Notes: generated from the sequence alone by a model not told the origin. Shown: positions 1-10,306, counted from the stretch's first letter. The stretch is DNA of 64,000 nucleotides from Serratia sp. PL17 (GCF_017832355.1 NZ_JAFIBY010000001.1:992001-1056000), one strand, 5' to 3'. Numbers and translations are program-made.

Positions 1-418
1 GTTCCGGATCGGTGGCGCTAATGTTTTGATTCGGCAGCCAGTCATTGGGCACGTTAATCATCAGCTGTTGGGTTTCGCCACTGTAGGTGACATCCACTTT
101 ATTGAGCTGATCGACGGCAATTTCTTTCGCCTGTTTATCTGCCACGGGCAGGCCGGCGTCGATAAGCTGTTGCGGGGTGAGGTAGTAGTGACCGCCGCGG
201 TAGCTAATGGGGACCACATTGCCGGTTGGCCTGCCATTGACCACCGGCTCCAGGTAGAGGGTAGTATCGGGCATGGTGATCGCACCGGGCGGCGGTGGCA
301 GATCGTCCGCCCGCACGTCTGCTAGCCACAGGTCTACCACCATACAGAGTACGGCAAGGGCTAACGGTTTTAGTCTCAATCCGTTGCCAATAGGGAGGCG
401 TATCCGATTCACCAGCAC
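1..418 (-). CDS. Archaic (Csu-type) fimbrial usher, N-terminal part
   Basis: The reading frame runs leftward off the window edge, so only about the first 139 residues are present. Reading the minus strand gives a hydrophobic signal segment (LALAVLCMVVDLWLADVRA), a proline patch, then sequence typical of the usher periplasmic N-domain (TTLYLEPVVNG, YYLTPQQLIDAGLP). Ushers are outer-membrane beta-barrels that receive chaperone-subunit complexes and secrete and assemble the pilus. No ATG suits the start; GTG at 418 or GTG at 412 lie just past the stop of the chaperone gene (426), so translation is probably coupled. Assignment to the Csu/archaic class rests mainly on the neighbouring spore-coat-U pilins and chaperone. 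The exact start is uncertain. Confidence 0.8.
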   Translation of the reverse strand, partial: MLVNRIRLPIGNGLRLKPLALAVLCMVVDLWLADVRADDLPPPPGAITMPDTTLYLEPVVNGRPTGNVVPISYRGGHYYLTPQQLIDAGLPVADKQAKEIAVDQLNKVDVTYSGETQQLMINVPNDWLPNQNISATDPE

Positions 419-425
419 CGAAGGC

Positions 426-1190
426 TCAATAGGCCGGAATCGTTATTGGCTGTTTATTATCGTTGACCGTCGCCTGTAGCTTACCGCCGGCAAAACTGGC
501 TGACGGCGGTAAGGCAAAGCGTACCTGCGAACCCGGCAGGACGTAGCCCAGCAATCCAGCCGCAAGAGGCTTGCCCTGCATGCTGACTTGTGAAAGCCGG
601 GCATGCACTACACCGGTATTACGCACGTCAAGCCAGCGTTGGCTGTTTTGCTGTGATAACCGGTAACTGAGCTGCGGTTGGCTGGCCGTTGCGTAGTCAC
701 GCGGATGCTCGTAATCCTGCTTGGTCCAGATCCCTTTGCCGCTGACAAACAGCGGGACGGAATAACGCATTTGGAATTTTAATCCCATTTGCGCCCCTTT
801 TTCTGGGGCAGCACCGTCCTGATCCTTAATCGGCACTTCATCGACCAGAATACGGTATGCCTGCTCTTTACCGTCAGGGGTCGGCGTTTGTCTAATTAAA
901 CGGATCAGCTGACGTTTGCCGGGGGCGATGGTGGCAACCGGCGGGCTGGCGACCACGTTACTCTGGTTGTGGTAGTCATCTTTACCGTTAACCTGTTGCC
1001 ATCCGAGAACGCGAACTTGCATATAAACGGTTTTGCTGTCGCGGTTCTCCAGCCACAGTGCGGTGGCCGGCTGATTGGCTTCAATGGCTGGATCAATCGG
1101 CCAGATAAGGATGGACGCGGCGGCAAAAGCGTGTGGCTGGCTTGCGAGCAAGAGGGCTGTCATCAAAGACAGTCTAAGGGCGGTTCGCAT
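426..1190 (-). CDS. Periplasmic fimbrial chaperone (CsuC-like)
   Basis: A 254-residue protein with a signal peptide (about residues 1-23, ending AFAA) and a PapD-like immunoglobulin fold. Residues 28-60 give the first beta strands (ILIWPIDPAIEANQ, ATALWLENRD) and the GKRQLIRLIRQ segment carries the basic residues that anchor the subunit C-terminus. Chaperones of this family complete the fold of pilin subunits by donor-strand complementation and hand them to the usher. The gene lies between three SCPU-domain pilins and the usher, which is the order of csuA/B-csuA-csuB-csuC-csuD. It starts 20 bases after the stop of the third pilin gene. Family call is secure; the csu name is by analogy. Confidence 0.87.
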   Translation of the reverse strand: MRTALRLSLMTALLLASQPHAFAAASILIWPIDPAIEANQPATALWLENRDSKTVYMQVRVLGWQQVNGKDDYHNQSNVVASPPVATIAPGKRQLIRLIRQTPTPDGKEQAYRILVDEVPIKDQDGAAPEKGAQMGLKFQMRYSVPLFVSGKGIWTKQDYEHPRDYATASQPQLSYRLSQQNSQRWLDVRNTGVVHARLSQVSMQGKPLAAGLLGYVLPGSQVRFALPPSASFAGGKLQATVNDNKQPITIPAY

Positions 1191-1210
1191 AGTGTGATCC
1201 TTGTTAAAGC

Positions 1211-1747
1211 TTAATAAGTCACTGTTAATAAGACCGTATCACTATAGGTGCCACTGGTGGGCAGGATACTGGTCGACATTAAACGGGCATAAATTTTGAT
1301 TTCTTGCGTGCTGCCGGTGCTGGACACGGTTTGTGCGTTGCCACCGTTGGTGCCATCTCCCCAAAGGGTTGAGTAGTTACTGTCCTGGTACAGTTGGTAC
1401 ACCAGCGTTTCCAACGTGGTTGCGTTTTGTAATTTCCTGCCGCCGGAAATGGATCCGGTCACATTACTGCCTACATTAAGCGCCAATGTGACGCTCACAT
1501 TTGGATTGCAGCGAATCAGTACCGAGCCAGCGCCAGCGCTGGATACGATGCTGATATTGCTGCTGAGTGAGGAGACCTGTCCGAAGCTGAGGGTGCCGAA
1601 TGTCGTAACATCAGTGACACCGCTCCCCAATACGCAGCCTTTGATAATGGAAGCATTCACCGTAAAGGCCTGGCTAACGGTATCGGCAGAAGCCCCGCAG
1701 GCGCTTATCAGGCCAGCTAACAGCAAACAGGTCTTCGCGCTTTTCAT
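1211..1747 (-). CDS. Spore coat U (SCPU) domain pilin, third in operon (CsuB-like position)
   Basis: A 178-residue exported subunit with a signal peptide (MKSAKTCLLLAGLISACGASA) followed by an SCPU domain: an early Cys (IIKGCVLGSG), the FGTLSFGQVSS strand, a second Cys (VLIRCNPNVSV) and the closing strand TYSDTVLLTVTY. The ATG at 1747 overlaps the TAA of the preceding pilin gene by one base (TAATG), so it is translationally coupled; a TTG six bases upstream is a less likely start. SCPU proteins are structural subunits of archaic chaperone-usher pili. Whether this one is a minor shaft or adaptor subunit cannot be told from sequence alone. Confidence 0.85.
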   Translation of the reverse strand: MKSAKTCLLLAGLISACGASADTVSQAFTVNASIIKGCVLGSGVTDVTTFGTLSFGQVSSLSSNISIVSSAGAGSVLIRCNPNVSVTLALNVGSNVTGSISGGRKLQNATTLETLVYQLYQDSNYSTLWGDGTNGGNAQTVSSTGSTQEIKIYARLMSTSILPTSGTYSDTVLLTVTY

Positions 1748-2250
1748 TACCAATTTATCGTTACCTGTACCGTATCGGAATAGTTACCGGTAGCGGGGGT
1801 TGTTTGTGCGGGAACCAAGCCATACACCGGTAGCCAGGTCGTTTGTCCGGTGGCTGTCATCGACACGCCGGTCACGTTGTCCCAGACCAGGGTATGAGCG
1901 GCGTTGGTATAGAGGTTATAACTGACTTTTGCGCCAGCAGTGCTCTGCATATACCGCGCCGCCGTATTCCCACTCTGCCCACCGCCCAGCAACACGGTGT
2001 AGCTGGTTCCATTGTTGCAATTTACCTGTAAGGCCCCGGAATTCTGCTGTCCGGTAACCGGCACAGCGGTATTGAGGAAATACACTGTACCAAAGTTAAG
2101 CGTACCGAAAGTGGTGCTGCCGCCGCTGGTGGTACCCGCCACACAGGATTTAACCAGTGTGGCGTTGACCGAGACAGTGGCAGTCTTGACATCAGCACGG
2201 CCGTTTACAGCCACCAGCAATAACAGACAGGCGCTGGCCAGACGCAGCAT
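1747..2250 (-). CDS. Spore coat U domain pilin, second in operon (CsuA-like position)
   Basis: A 167-residue subunit: signal peptide MLRLASACLLLLVAVNGRA, then an SCPU domain with the paired cysteines (LVKSCVAGTT and LQVNCNNGTS), the STTFGTLNFGTV strand, and the C-terminal YSDTVQVTINW. The frame is open further upstream, but ATG 2250 is chosen because it gives a proper signal peptide and starts 2 bases after the preceding gene stops at 2253. Clearly paralogous to its two neighbours. A fimbrial structural component translocated by the Sec pathway and assembled by the downstream chaperone and usher. Confidence 0.85.
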   Translation of the reverse strand: MLRLASACLLLLVAVNGRADVKTATVSVNATLVKSCVAGTTSGGSTTFGTLNFGTVYFLNTAVPVTGQQNSGALQVNCNNGTSYTVLLGGGQSGNTAARYMQSTAGAKVSYNLYTNAAHTLVWDNVTGVSMTATGQTTWLPVYGLVPAQTTPATGNYSDTVQVTINW

Positions 2251-2252
2251 GC

Positions 2253-2789
2253 TTACCAGGTTACCGTCATGGTCACCGTATCGGCATAGGCTCCAGCAGC
2301 CGGGGTGGTACCTGAAGATGGCACCAGACCATAGACGGTTAATGGGACGACCGCACCTGTACCGGTACCGGCAAGAACGCCAGTGGTGTTGTTCCACGTG
2401 AGCGTATGAGCGGCATCTTGATAAAGGTTATAGCTGATGTACGCGGGAACACTGCTGGCCATCCGACGTTGACCACTGGAGGCGTTTAACCCGTTATCCA
2501 ACGCAACGGTATATGCGGTACCGTCGGTGCAGTTCAGCCCGATCGAACTGCCCGCGCCAGCGGTGCCGGTTGAGCTGGCGGTGATGATGTTGGCCAATGA
2601 GGAGTAGGTGCCGAAACTGATAGAACCAAAGTTGTTGACGGTTCCGGTTGAGGTACCACCGGTAACGACACAGCCGTTACCTATGGTTAACGATACGCCG
2701 AGCGTACCTTGAATTGTGCCTGCGTTAGCTGCGCCATTTGCGCACAGCAGGGTGGCTACCGAGGTCAATGCCATCAGAATCTTTTTCAT
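2253..2789 (-). CDS. Spore coat U domain pilin, first in operon (CsuA/B-like, probable major subunit)
   Basis: First gene of the fimbrial operon, 178 residues. Signal peptide MKKILMALTSVATLLCANGAANA, then a mature N-terminus rich in small residues (GTIQGTLGVSLTIGNGCVV) and an SCPU domain with two cysteines (NGCVV, GLNCTDGTA), the FGSISFGTYSS strand and a final YADTVTMTVTW. ATG 2789 has a good Shine-Dalgarno (AAGGAAA, spacing about 6) on the minus strand; the frame continues upstream without coding character. Being first in the operon with the best ribosome binding site fits the abundant major pilin, which is inference. The operon promoter must lie in 2790-3033, an AT-rich stretch in which I could not name a site. 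Confidence 0.86.
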   Translation of the reverse strand: MKKILMALTSVATLLCANGAANAGTIQGTLGVSLTIGNGCVVTGGTSTGTVNNFGSISFGTYSSLANIITASSTGTAGAGSSIGLNCTDGTAYTVALDNGLNASSGQRRMASSVPAYISYNLYQDAAHTLTWNNTTGVLAGTGTGAVVPLTVYGLVPSSGTTPAAGAYADTVTMTVTW

Positions 2790-3033
2790 ATTAGTTTCCT
2801 TGCTGTGTAAGGGAGAACCCCACAAAATCGCCACCCGAAAACGGGTTGAACGCATTAATTTATTTACAGCTTAATTAATAGAATAAGAACTCGAAATTGT
2901 CTTGGGGAAAGACCGAAAATTTTCTTTGTTTTTGAAAGATGTCGCTATCCTCCAGCATCTCAGGGGGATAATGATTAGTTATGGAAATGATTAGAATAAT
3001 AATACTTACGTATAGGAATATTATTAGGAGGAT

Positions 3034-3062
3034 TAACCGGCCGGGGATTGACCGGCCAGTTA
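3034..3062 (-). terminator. Hairpin 14 bases after rsmF
   Basis: An 11-bp stem with one mismatch (TAACCGGCCGG, loop GGATTGA, CCGGCCAGTTA) lies just past the rsmF stop codon. There is no clear run of T on the minus strand after it, so intrinsic termination is only a possibility. The remainder of 2790-3076 is AT-rich and holds no gene I can support. Confidence 0.4.
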
Positions 3063-3076
3063 GGGCAAACATGGGA

Positions 3077-4516
3077 TTATTGTTGGTGGAAATCCAGCAC
3101 GCCGTCACGGACCAGTTCGCGCGGCAGGTTGTTTTTGATCCGGCTGCCAATGCGCTTGGCGATGCCTAACGGTTGTTGTTGATAGGTGACAATGCATTCG
3201 TCGGTCTGCGGCGGCAGTTCCGGGTACAAATCGCGGCCGTGGAACCACTCTTGCGCCAGCGCGGCATTAAGTTCAAAACGCTGTTTGCTATCGTCCATCG
3301 CCAAGGCGATAACAGCTTCGTGCTGCCAGCGGTAACCCTTGGTGAAACGCTCGGCCAGTTTCAGCCCGATGCGTGAGAATCGCACTTTATTGACCAGTGC
3401 CTCCAGTTCGGCGGGGAACAGCCAAATCTCCTTATCGCGCGCCCACAGACGACTGCTTTCATCCCAGGACAGGCCGGAGGCAGCGGCGGCCTGGGCAATG
3501 TCAGCCGAGTCCTTGCCGGACAGCGGGGTAAACGGAAACTTACCCAGTTTATAGTTTGGTTTTGCCAGTGGGGCAACGGAGTGGTGCTTACGCAAACGTG
3601 CCACGAAGAAGCCTTCGCTGTCGTAGATTTGCGGGAATACGTGCAGGAAACCTTCGGCAGTTAACGCCTGTTTAGCACCGGGGAACAGTTCACCCAGCGG
3701 TTCAATGCTGACTGCATCGCCGTAGGCTGCCAACAACCCGTTGACGATTTGCTGGTTCTCTTGCGCATTGAGTGTGCAGGTGGAATAGACCATCACCCCG
3801 CCAGGGACCAGGGCATGGAAGGCACTGTCGATCAATTCGCGCTGAGTGTCCGCTATGGCGGCAACGCTTTCCAGCGACCAGTTGCTCATGGCGTCTGGAT
3901 CTTTGCGCACCACACCTTCACCGGAGCAAGGCGCATCCAGCAAAATGGCGTCAAAGCTTTCCGGTAACGCAGCACCGAAGACCCGACCGTCAAAGTGAGT
4001 TAACGCCACGTTTTTTACGCCACAGCGGCTGATATTGGCGTGCAGCACTTTTACCCGACTGGCGGAGTATTCGTTAGCCACGATACCGCCCTGGTTATTC
4101 ATCAAGGCAGCAATTTGAGTGGTTTTTGATCCCGGTGCAGCAGCGACGTCCAGGACCCGTCGTGGCGTTTCCGTGTCAGCGAACAGTGCGCTGACAGGTA
4201 GCATCGAGCTGGCTTCCTGAATGTAAAACAGGCCACTCAGATGTTCCGCCGCGCTGCCCAAACGCAATTCTTCATCTTTTCGTTCTATCCAAAAGCCTTC
4301 AGCACACCAAGGGATAGGCTCCAATTGCCAGTCATAGTCCTGCACCAATACCAGAAAGTCAGCAACGCTGATCTTCAGGGTATTGACCCGCAGGCTACGG
4401 CGTAATGGGCGTTGGCAGGCGGCAATGAAATCGTCCATCGACAGGTCGGCGGGCATGATGGCGCGCGTCGCGTCGAGAAACGCGGGCGGCAAAAAAACGG
4501 AGGCAGGTTTGGCCAC
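3077..4516 (-). CDS. rsmF: 16S rRNA (cytosine-1407-C5)-methyltransferase RsmF
   Basis: A 479-residue RsmF (YebU), which uses S-adenosylmethionine to methylate C1407 of 16S rRNA in the 30S subunit. The NOL1/NOP2/Sun catalytic domain shows the SAM motif [11 protein letters not shown] (121-131), the first catalytic cysteine in [10 protein letters not shown] (Cys197) and the second in VYSTCTLN (Cys247). The C-terminal half carries the extra RNA-binding domains of this subfamily. Length equals the E. coli protein (about 479). Preceded on the same strand by letA-letB, as in E. coli. Nothing unusual. Confidence 0.96.
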   Translation of the reverse strand: MAKPASVFLPPAFLDATRAIMPADLSMDDFIAACQRPLRRSLRVNTLKISVADFLVLVQDYDWQLEPIPWCAEGFWIERKDEELRLGSAAEHLSGLFYIQEASSMLPVSALFADTETPRRVLDVAAAPGSKTTQIAALMNNQGGIVANEYSASRVKVLHANISRCGVKNVALTHFDGRVFGAALPESFDAILLDAPCSGEGVVRKDPDAMSNWSLESVAAIADTQRELIDSAFHALVPGGVMVYSTCTLNAQENQQIVNGLLAAYGDAVSIEPLGELFPGAKQALTAEGFLHVFPQIYDSEGFFVARLRKHHSVAPLAKPNYKLGKFPFTPLSGKDSADIAQAAAASGLSWDESSRLWARDKEIWLFPAELEALVNKVRFSRIGLKLAERFTKGYRWQHEAVIALAMDDSKQRFELNAALAQEWFHGRDLYPELPPQTDECIVTYQQQPLGIAKRIGSRIKNNLPRELVRDGVLDFHQQ

Positions 4517-4618
4517 GGGTGAGCTCTCTGGCAGCAGTCAAAATAAGGGCGGGAGTTTATCACAAACCTGAGAACAGTAGGGGCCCAGCATTGCTGAGCC
4601 CCTGACGATGTTACGAAA

Positions 4619-7255
4619 TTACTCTTTAGGGATTGCGGTGCCCCAAGCTTTCCAATCCTTCGGTTCTTCAGCATTCAGCATAAAGTGCTTGTTCGGCGTC
4701 GACTTCGGTGCCAGAGGAATGCTTGGCGGTGTGGCAAATGCAATGCCGCCGCGAATGAACTGTTGGAATGTCCCACTCTTGATGACGCCACCGGTCAGAC
4801 CGAACTGCAGGTTATAGCCGGAGGCCAGCCAGAATACGCTGTTGTTACGCACCAGATACTGGTATTTCTTGCTGATGCGCAATGCGACGTGAACGCGATC
4901 GGACATGGTGCCCAGATAGAAACCGGTAACAGTGCCGACCTCCACTCCGCGGAACAATACCGGCGTGCCGATTTGCAGCGATCCGGTTTCTGCTGCGTCG
5001 AGGATAACGCTCAGGCCGTCCAGGTAACGTGAGTCGGTAATACTGGCTTCCTGCAGTTCAAAGCTGCGCAATTCGCGCCCACGACCCGGTTCAACGTTAA
5101 TGTAGGGCTGTAGCAAGGTGTCGAGATTGCTCACCCCGGCTGCGGAAATCTCCGGTGATACGATGGAGAAACGGCTGCCCAGGCGTGCGAAGGTTTGCAC
5201 GTATTCCGGGTACAACACCGCTTTGGCCAGCACTTCATTGCGTTCAGGTGCCAGTTTCAATGAGTCTACCTGGCCGATATCAATACCGAGATAACGCAGT
5301 GGCATACCGGGTGACAGCTTACTGGCGTCATAGGTTTTCAGGATAATCTGGCTGCCTACCGCACGGGCGGCAGTTTCTGTGGCGTACAGCACGCGTTTGG
5401 CGCCTTTGTCCAGCGTCACGCCTTGCAGGTTGTCGAAACTGATGGCCCCTTTCAGCGCGCGGTTGAGTGGCGATGCCTGAACCGTCAGGCCGCTACCGTT
5501 CAATTGCACTTTGGCGCCACCTTCGGCCCAGAAAATACTTTCGTTAGTCAGTAGTTTACGGTATTCCGGGCTGATATAAACATCGACCTCAAATTCGTTG
5601 GCTTTGGGCCGCACGTTAACGATTTCGCCTACCTGGAATTTACGGTACAACACGACCGATCCTGCCTGTACGTCTGGCAGACTGACCGCCGTCAGTGTCA
5701 GGGTAGGGGTCGGGCTATTGCCGATGATGCCGGCCTCTGCCTTTTCGCTATTGCCATATAACGGATACTGGCTGACAGCGTCGCCTTTGCTGCCGGGAAT
5801 GATACGCACACCGCCGTCCAGCCATTCCTGGGCACTGGCACCAAGAACCTCCATACCATCCAGCCCCAGCTTGACGTCAACGCGGCTATTGACCACGAAC
5901 TTACTGTCTTTATGCAACAGGCTGCGATATTGCGCTTCAATGGCGGCGGTAAACACCACGCCGTTGGCGGTCAGGGCGCGGCTCATGACCTGGCCAACCT
6001 TGACGCCATGCACAACCAGCGGCTGGCCAACGTCGATGCCGTAACTTTGCGGTGCGTTAAGCGTCACAGTCAGGACGCCAGGCTGTTGCAGCAATGTTTC
6101 GCTGCTATCGAGAACGTTGAAATGTTGCTGTGGTTCGCCTTCACCCGGCACCAGTTCCAGCGTATTGCCCGTCAGCAGTTGGCTGAGCTTGGCGTCGTTG
6201 AGGCTCAAACGCGGGCTGCGCATGACGATCCGCGTGCCGCTACGCATCAAATCCACGACCGCGGGATCGATCGTCAGTTCACCGGTGACCTTGCTGTCCT
6301 GTTGCAAGGTTAACTTGGTCAGGGTGCCCACCTGTAACCCTTGGTAAATCAGAGGGGTGCGGTTTTCGGTCAGATTGTTACCGCTCGGCAGATCCAGCGT
6401 GATGTTGACGCCGCGCTGGCTGTGCGCCAAATCGGGATACAGGGTATAGCTTTGATCGGCTTTGGCCTGCGGGGCGTCGAGCGGTGAATCAAAAGCAATG
6501 GCGCCATTGACCAGGGCTGTCAGGCTTTCCATCTGCACTGACGCGCCTGCCAGGCTAAAATCGCCTTTGAAGCCTGAGACGTTCCAAAAACGGCTGTTGC
6601 CTTTGACCAGATTGGCAAAGCGGCGATCGATCAGCACGTCGATAGTGACACCTTTATTGCCCTCGGAGATGGTGTAGTCATATACCTTGCCGACGGGGAT
6701 TTTGCGGTAGTACACCAGCGAACCGGTATTCAACGAACCGAGATCGTCTGCGTGCAGGTGTATCATCAGTTCGCCGGTGTTCAGCCGGTACTTGGGCTGG
6801 GTATCGAGCGCGGTAAAGTGGGTTTGCGGCTGCCCGCTGCCTGGCATCATGCCGATGTAGTTGCCGCCGACCAACGCATCCAAGCCAGACACCCCCGCCA
6901 GCGAGGCTTTCGGTGTCACCAGCCAAAACTGAGTGCCGTCGCGCAGTGAGTCTTCGAGGTCACTTTTGATACTGGCTTCGACCACGATACTGCGCAGATC
7001 CTTGCTCAGGCTGATGCTTTGTACGGTACCGACTTCCACCCCTTGGTAACGCACAGGGGTACGCCCGGCGATAATGCCTGCGGCAGACTGGAAGTCTATG
7101 GTTACCGTGGTGCCACGTTCCTGGACGTTGTTATAAACCAACCACCCCGCGATCAGCAGGGCAATAAACGGCAGTAACCAGAATGGCGAAATACGGCGCT
7201 TGTTTTTGACCCGCGCCTCAGTCGGTGTATTCGGCGTTTCCTGTTGCATGTGCAT
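4619..7255 (-). CDS. letB: Intermembrane lipid transport protein LetB (YebT), seven MCE domains
   Basis: An 878-residue protein with a short cytoplasmic N-terminus, one membrane anchor (about residues 24-43, [18 protein letters not shown]) and a long periplasmic part built from repeated MCE domains; signatures such as [39 protein letters not shown] and [13 protein letters not shown] recur. LetB forms a hexameric tunnel of stacked MCE rings between inner and outer membranes that carries phospholipids. Length matches the seven-MCE E. coli protein. The start overlaps the 3' end of letA by 38 bases (ATG 7255, or 7249 as an alternative), so the two are coupled. Confidence 0.95.
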   Translation of the reverse strand: MHMQQETPNTPTEARVKNKRRISPFWLLPFIALLIAGWLVYNNVQERGTTVTIDFQSAAGIIAGRTPVRYQGVEVGTVQSISLSKDLRSIVVEASIKSDLEDSLRDGTQFWLVTPKASLAGVSGLDALVGGNYIGMMPGSGQPQTHFTALDTQPKYRLNTGELMIHLHADDLGSLNTGSLVYYRKIPVGKVYDYTISEGNKGVTIDVLIDRRFANLVKGNSRFWNVSGFKGDFSLAGASVQMESLTALVNGAIAFDSPLDAPQAKADQSYTLYPDLAHSQRGVNITLDLPSGNNLTENRTPLIYQGLQVGTLTKLTLQQDSKVTGELTIDPAVVDLMRSGTRIVMRSPRLSLNDAKLSQLLTGNTLELVPGEGEPQQHFNVLDSSETLLQQPGVLTVTLNAPQSYGIDVGQPLVVHGVKVGQVMSRALTANGVVFTAAIEAQYRSLLHKDSKFVVNSRVDVKLGLDGMEVLGASAQEWLDGGVRIIPGSKGDAVSQYPLYGNSEKAEAGIIGNSPTPTLTLTAVSLPDVQAGSVVLYRKFQVGEIVNVRPKANEFEVDVYISPEYRKLLTNESIFWAEGGAKVQLNGSGLTVQASPLNRALKGAISFDNLQGVTLDKGAKRVLYATETAARAVGSQIILKTYDASKLSPGMPLRYLGIDIGQVDSLKLAPERNEVLAKAVLYPEYVQTFARLGSRFSIVSPEISAAGVSNLDTLLQPYINVEPGRGRELRSFELQEASITDSRYLDGLSVILDAAETGSLQIGTPVLFRGVEVGTVTGFYLGTMSDRVHVALRISKKYQYLVRNNSVFWLASGYNLQFGLTGGVIKSGTFQQFIRGGIAFATPPSIPLAPKSTPNKHFMLNAEEPKDWKAWGTAIPKE

Positions 7256-8468
7256 CCCAAATCAATCGGCTATCCAGCCACTCTACGGCAAGAATAGTTA
7301 AAATAACCGCAGACCCAAAGTAAAAGGCAGCCGGTCCCATAGTAAAAGATAACAATTGGTCGCGATTCACCAGCGACATCATTAACGCAATAACAAACAG
7401 ATCGAGCATCGACCAGCGCCCGATCCAGGTCACCAGACGCAGTAGGCGGATACGTGTTTTCAAACTGTGCGAGGTCTTGAAATGAATGCTGAACAGCAAT
7501 GTAATCAGCACAATGACCTTGGTAAAGGGCACCAGGACGCTGGCAATGAAAACGATAGCGGCAATAGGCGCATTGCCCGAGGTTGCCAGCGAGACGACAC
7601 CAGAGAAGATGGTATCTTCCAGGCGCGCACCGTTGGCGTAAATAATGGATATAGGCATCAGGTTGGCCGGGATCAGCAGAATCATTGCTGCAATCAGAGC
7701 GGCCCAGGTTTTTTGCAGACTATAAGGCTGACGATGGCACATCGGAATATGGCAGCGTGTGCAGCGGCCGCGTTCGTCAGGATAGCCGGTAAAATGGCAC
7801 GACAAACAGACATGCAGCGCCGCCGGCGGACCTTCCGGCTGTTCCTGCGGGTAATAACGCTCCCACAATTGCTCCAAATTGACATGGATCAGCGTCAGGA
7901 TACTGAGCAGAGTGAGCGACAGGTACGCAATCAGCGCGCTGCCGGCCTGAATGTCGGCGTACTCTTTGACCTTGATTGTCGCAACGGCCATGCCGATCAG
8001 GTAAATATCGAGCATGACCCACTCTTTCAATCGGTCCAGCATCAGCAGCACCGGCCGTAGATTCATGCCCAGCGCATGGCCAAACCGCAGGTAAAGCAGT
8101 GACAGTGCCAGGGTCAACGGGGCGCCAATGGTGCAAAATGCCACCATACTGGCGGTGATGGGATCGCCCTGACGGCTCATCTGCCAGATACCTTCCAGTA
8201 GGCTGGCGTCAATACGCACCCCCAGCAAACGGATGCTGATCAATGGTTCACTGAAGGCGAAGGGCATTAACAGCAACATCGTGACTGCCATGGCGGTGAG
8301 CCGGGTCATTGACCAGTCGCGTCCACTCACTACTTTTGCATCGCAACGCGGGCAGTAAGCGGCCTGGTTACCGCTGAGTGGCGGCAACACGAAGAGCAGG
8401 TCGCATTCGCAACAACGTTGGTGGCGAGCTTTGGAAAGTGGTGTGGTGATCGCGTGTATTTTCATCAT
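7218..8468 (-). CDS. letA: Lipid transport inner-membrane protein LetA (YebS, PqiA family)
   Basis: A 416-residue PqiA-family protein, partner of LetB. Two zinc-ribbon-like cysteine clusters are visible: CCEC...CPRC near residues 19-42 and CLSCHF...CTRCH near residues 230-250, each followed by four hydrophobic membrane segments (for example [33 protein letters not shown]). LetA is thought to load lipid into the LetB channel from the inner membrane. ATG at 8468 or 8465; both are within the same context. The gene is divergent from msrC with a 515-base gap between them. Confidence 0.94.
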   Translation of the reverse strand: MMKIHAITTPLSKARHQRCCECDLLFVLPPLSGNQAAYCPRCDAKVVSGRDWSMTRLTAMAVTMLLLMPFAFSEPLISIRLLGVRIDASLLEGIWQMSRQGDPITASMVAFCTIGAPLTLALSLLYLRFGHALGMNLRPVLLMLDRLKEWVMLDIYLIGMAVATIKVKEYADIQAGSALIAYLSLTLLSILTLIHVNLEQLWERYYPQEQPEGPPAALHVCLSCHFTGYPDERGRCTRCHIPMCHRQPYSLQKTWAALIAAMILLIPANLMPISIIYANGARLEDTIFSGVVSLATSGNAPIAAIVFIASVLVPFTKVIVLITLLFSIHFKTSHSLKTRIRLLRLVTWIGRWSMLDLFVIALMMSLVNRDQLLSFTMGPAAFYFGSAVILTILAVEWLDSRLIWDAHATGNAEYTD

Positions 8469-8983
8469 GACAAAAGCTGCCCTAGAGCCCGCCGGATTTC
8501 ATAGCGTAGCTGAAAAATAAACCTGGTCTAACCTGCTGATGATAAAGCTCAGGGCGGCAACGCAGGGAAAACAGGGTTTCTGCGAGGCAAACATACCTTG
8601 CCCGACAGGGGTTGTGAAGCAACAGTTCAACAACCCCGTGGCGATTGGCATTTAATGCCTATGGCGCGCAGGTTGGACAATGGCTTTACAAGCACCGGCA
8701 GAGAATATCCAATGCATTGATATAAAAAGAATAAAGCTTATTTCATTCAGTAAAGTGACTGCCGGGCTAACTTGTTGTTTCAAAACGTCTCATGATTGCT
8801 TTGGACAACCCGATGTAATAGCAATTATGCTGAGGGTCAGCTGGCAGAAAAATGGCAAGACAGCAAAACTACCTGCATGATATACAATAGAAAATCAAAT
8901 AACTTGTCGCTCATGCGCATTATGACTGACCCCCTGTGTTTCTTTTAATATTAGACACAGGAATAGAAAACCATGGTTAACAG
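8469..8983. other. Divergent letA/msrC intergenic region with a run of hairpins
   Basis: A 515-base gap that must contain both promoters. Three hairpins follow closely on one another: GGCAA/TTGCC (8586-8602), GGGGTTGT/ACAACCCC (8608-8637) and GGCAT/ATGCC (8647-8659). A 66-codon frame at 8680-8880 has no ribosome binding site and no recognisable product, so it is not called. Immediately before msrC, the purine-rich ACAGGAAT sits 9 bases ahead of an ATG (8973) that opens a four-codon frame ending in the ATGA of msrC. Confidence 0.45.
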
Positions 8984-9481
8984 ATGACAAAAGAAGAGTT
9001 CTACACAGATTTAAAACGTGATTTGGGTGCGCTGCTCGACGGGGAAACCAACTTTATCGCTGCGTTGTCCAACGCCAGTGCGTTGATCAATGAGCGTCTT
9101 GACGACGTCAATTGGGCGGGTTTTTACCTGATCGACGGCAACCAACTGGTGCTCGGTCCGTTCCAGGGAAAAATCGCCTGTGTGCGTATTCCTGTGGGTA
9201 AGGGTGTGTGCGGTACCGCGGTGGCGGAAAACCGCGTTCAGCGGGTTGGCGATGTCCATGCGTTCCCAGGCCATATCGCCTGCGATGCGGCCAGTAATGC
9301 AGAAATTGTGCTGCCGCTGAACGTTGGCGGTCATATTATCGGCGTTCTTGATATTGACAGCACAGTTTATCAACGTTTCGACGAACAGGACGAAAGGGGC
9401 CTGGAAGCAGTGGTGGCGGGGCTTTGCGCGCAGCTGGAACAGTGTGATAGTGCGAAATATGTCACTGTGACAGCAAGTTGA
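8984..9481 (+). CDS. msrC: Free methionine-(R)-sulfoxide reductase MsrC
   Basis: A 165-residue single GAF-domain protein (YebR/fRMsr) that reduces free, not protein-bound, methionine-R-sulfoxide using thioredoxin. The conserved cysteines are seen in KIACVRIPVGKGVCGTA and HIACDAASNAE, with the GAF elements WAGFYLIDG and HIIGVLDIDS. Gene order msrC-proQ-prc matches E. coli. The ATG at 8984 overlaps the stop of a minimal upstream frame (ATG 8973), which has the better-placed Shine-Dalgarno; msrC may be expressed by coupling. Confidence 0.95.
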   Translation: MTKEEFYTDLKRDLGALLDGETNFIAALSNASALINERLDDVNWAGFYLIDGNQLVLGPFQGKIACVRIPVGKGVCGTAVAENRVQRVGDVHAFPGHIACDAASNAEIVLPLNVGGHIIGVLDIDSTVYQRFDEQDERGLEAVVAGLCAQLEQCDSAKYVTVTAS

Positions 9482-9576
9482 TCTACGGTTAACGTGGCAT
9501 TTACCGATGGCGTCATTATAATGACGCCTGTTCATGCCTGCGCTGGTTGGCAAACCCGTTGTAATCAGGAAATTTC

Positions 9577-10287
9577 ATGGAAAATCAACCTAAGTTGAAC
9601 TCTAGTAAAGAAGTCATTGCTTTTCTTGCCGAGCGTTTTCCGCTCTGCTTTAGCGCCGAGGGCGAAGCTCGCCCGTTGAAAATCGGTATTTTTCAGGATC
9701 TGGTCGAGCGTGTTCAAGGGGAAGAAAACCTGAGCAAAACGCAATTGCGTTCTGCTCTGCGCCTGTACACCTCAAGCTGGCGTTATCTGTACGGTGTCAA
9801 AGTTGGCGCACAGCGCGTCGATTTGGACGGCAATCCGTGCGGTGAGCTGGAACAGCAGCATGTCGATCATGCCCGTCAACAGCTTGAAGAAGCGAAAGCG
9901 CGCGTTCAGGCACAGCGTGCCGAACAAAACGCGAAAAAACGTGAAGCTGCGGGTGAATCAGCCGACGCGGAACCACGCCGTCCGCGCCCTGCAGGTAAAA
10001 AACCTGCCGTGCGTCGCGAAGGTGGAGCCGCACAGGAGAACCGCAAACCGCGCCCACAAACTCGCCCACAGCCAGCTCGCCAACCTCGTCCAGTAAAAGA
10101 GGAAAGCCAGCCGCGTCATGTGCCAGTCACGGATATCTCTAAACTGCAAATTGGCCAAGAAATCAAAGTCAGAGCAGGCAAGAGCGCGATGGATGCTACC
10201 GTACTCGAAATCGCTAAAGATGGCGTACGTGTGCAGCTCTCTTCCGGTCTGGCGATGATTGTGCGCGCAGAACACTTGCAGTTCTGA
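9577..10287 (+). CDS. proQ: RNA chaperone ProQ
   Basis: A 236-residue ProQ. The FinO/ProQ RNA-binding domain occupies about residues 1-120 ([36 protein letters not shown]), followed by a long basic Lys/Arg/Pro/Gln-rich linker (about 125-180) and a C-terminal Tudor-like domain ([19 protein letters not shown]). ProQ binds structured sRNAs and mRNA 3' ends and was first found through its effect on the osmoporter ProP. It lies 95 bases after msrC and 19 bases before prc, so co-transcription with prc is likely, as in E. coli. Confidence 0.96.
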   Translation: MENQPKLNSSKEVIAFLAERFPLCFSAEGEARPLKIGIFQDLVERVQGEENLSKTQLRSALRLYTSSWRYLYGVKVGAQRVDLDGNPCGELEQQHVDHARQQLEEAKARVQAQRAEQNAKKREAAGESADAEPRRPRPAGKKPAVRREGGAAQENRKPRPQTRPQPARQPRPVKEESQPRHVPVTDISKLQIGQEIKVRAGKSAMDATVLEIAKDGVRVQLSSGLAMIVRAEHLQF

Positions 10288-10306
10288 TACGGAGGCCAAC
10301 CAAGGC

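Noticed and set aside
2875-3150. 91-codon minus-strand frame after rsmF
   Set aside because: It overlaps the 3' end of rsmF in another frame, has no ribosome binding site at its start and no recognisable domain.
8680-8880. 66-codon plus-strand frame in the letA-msrC gap
   Set aside because: No Shine-Dalgarno, no motif, mixed composition; more likely a chance frame.
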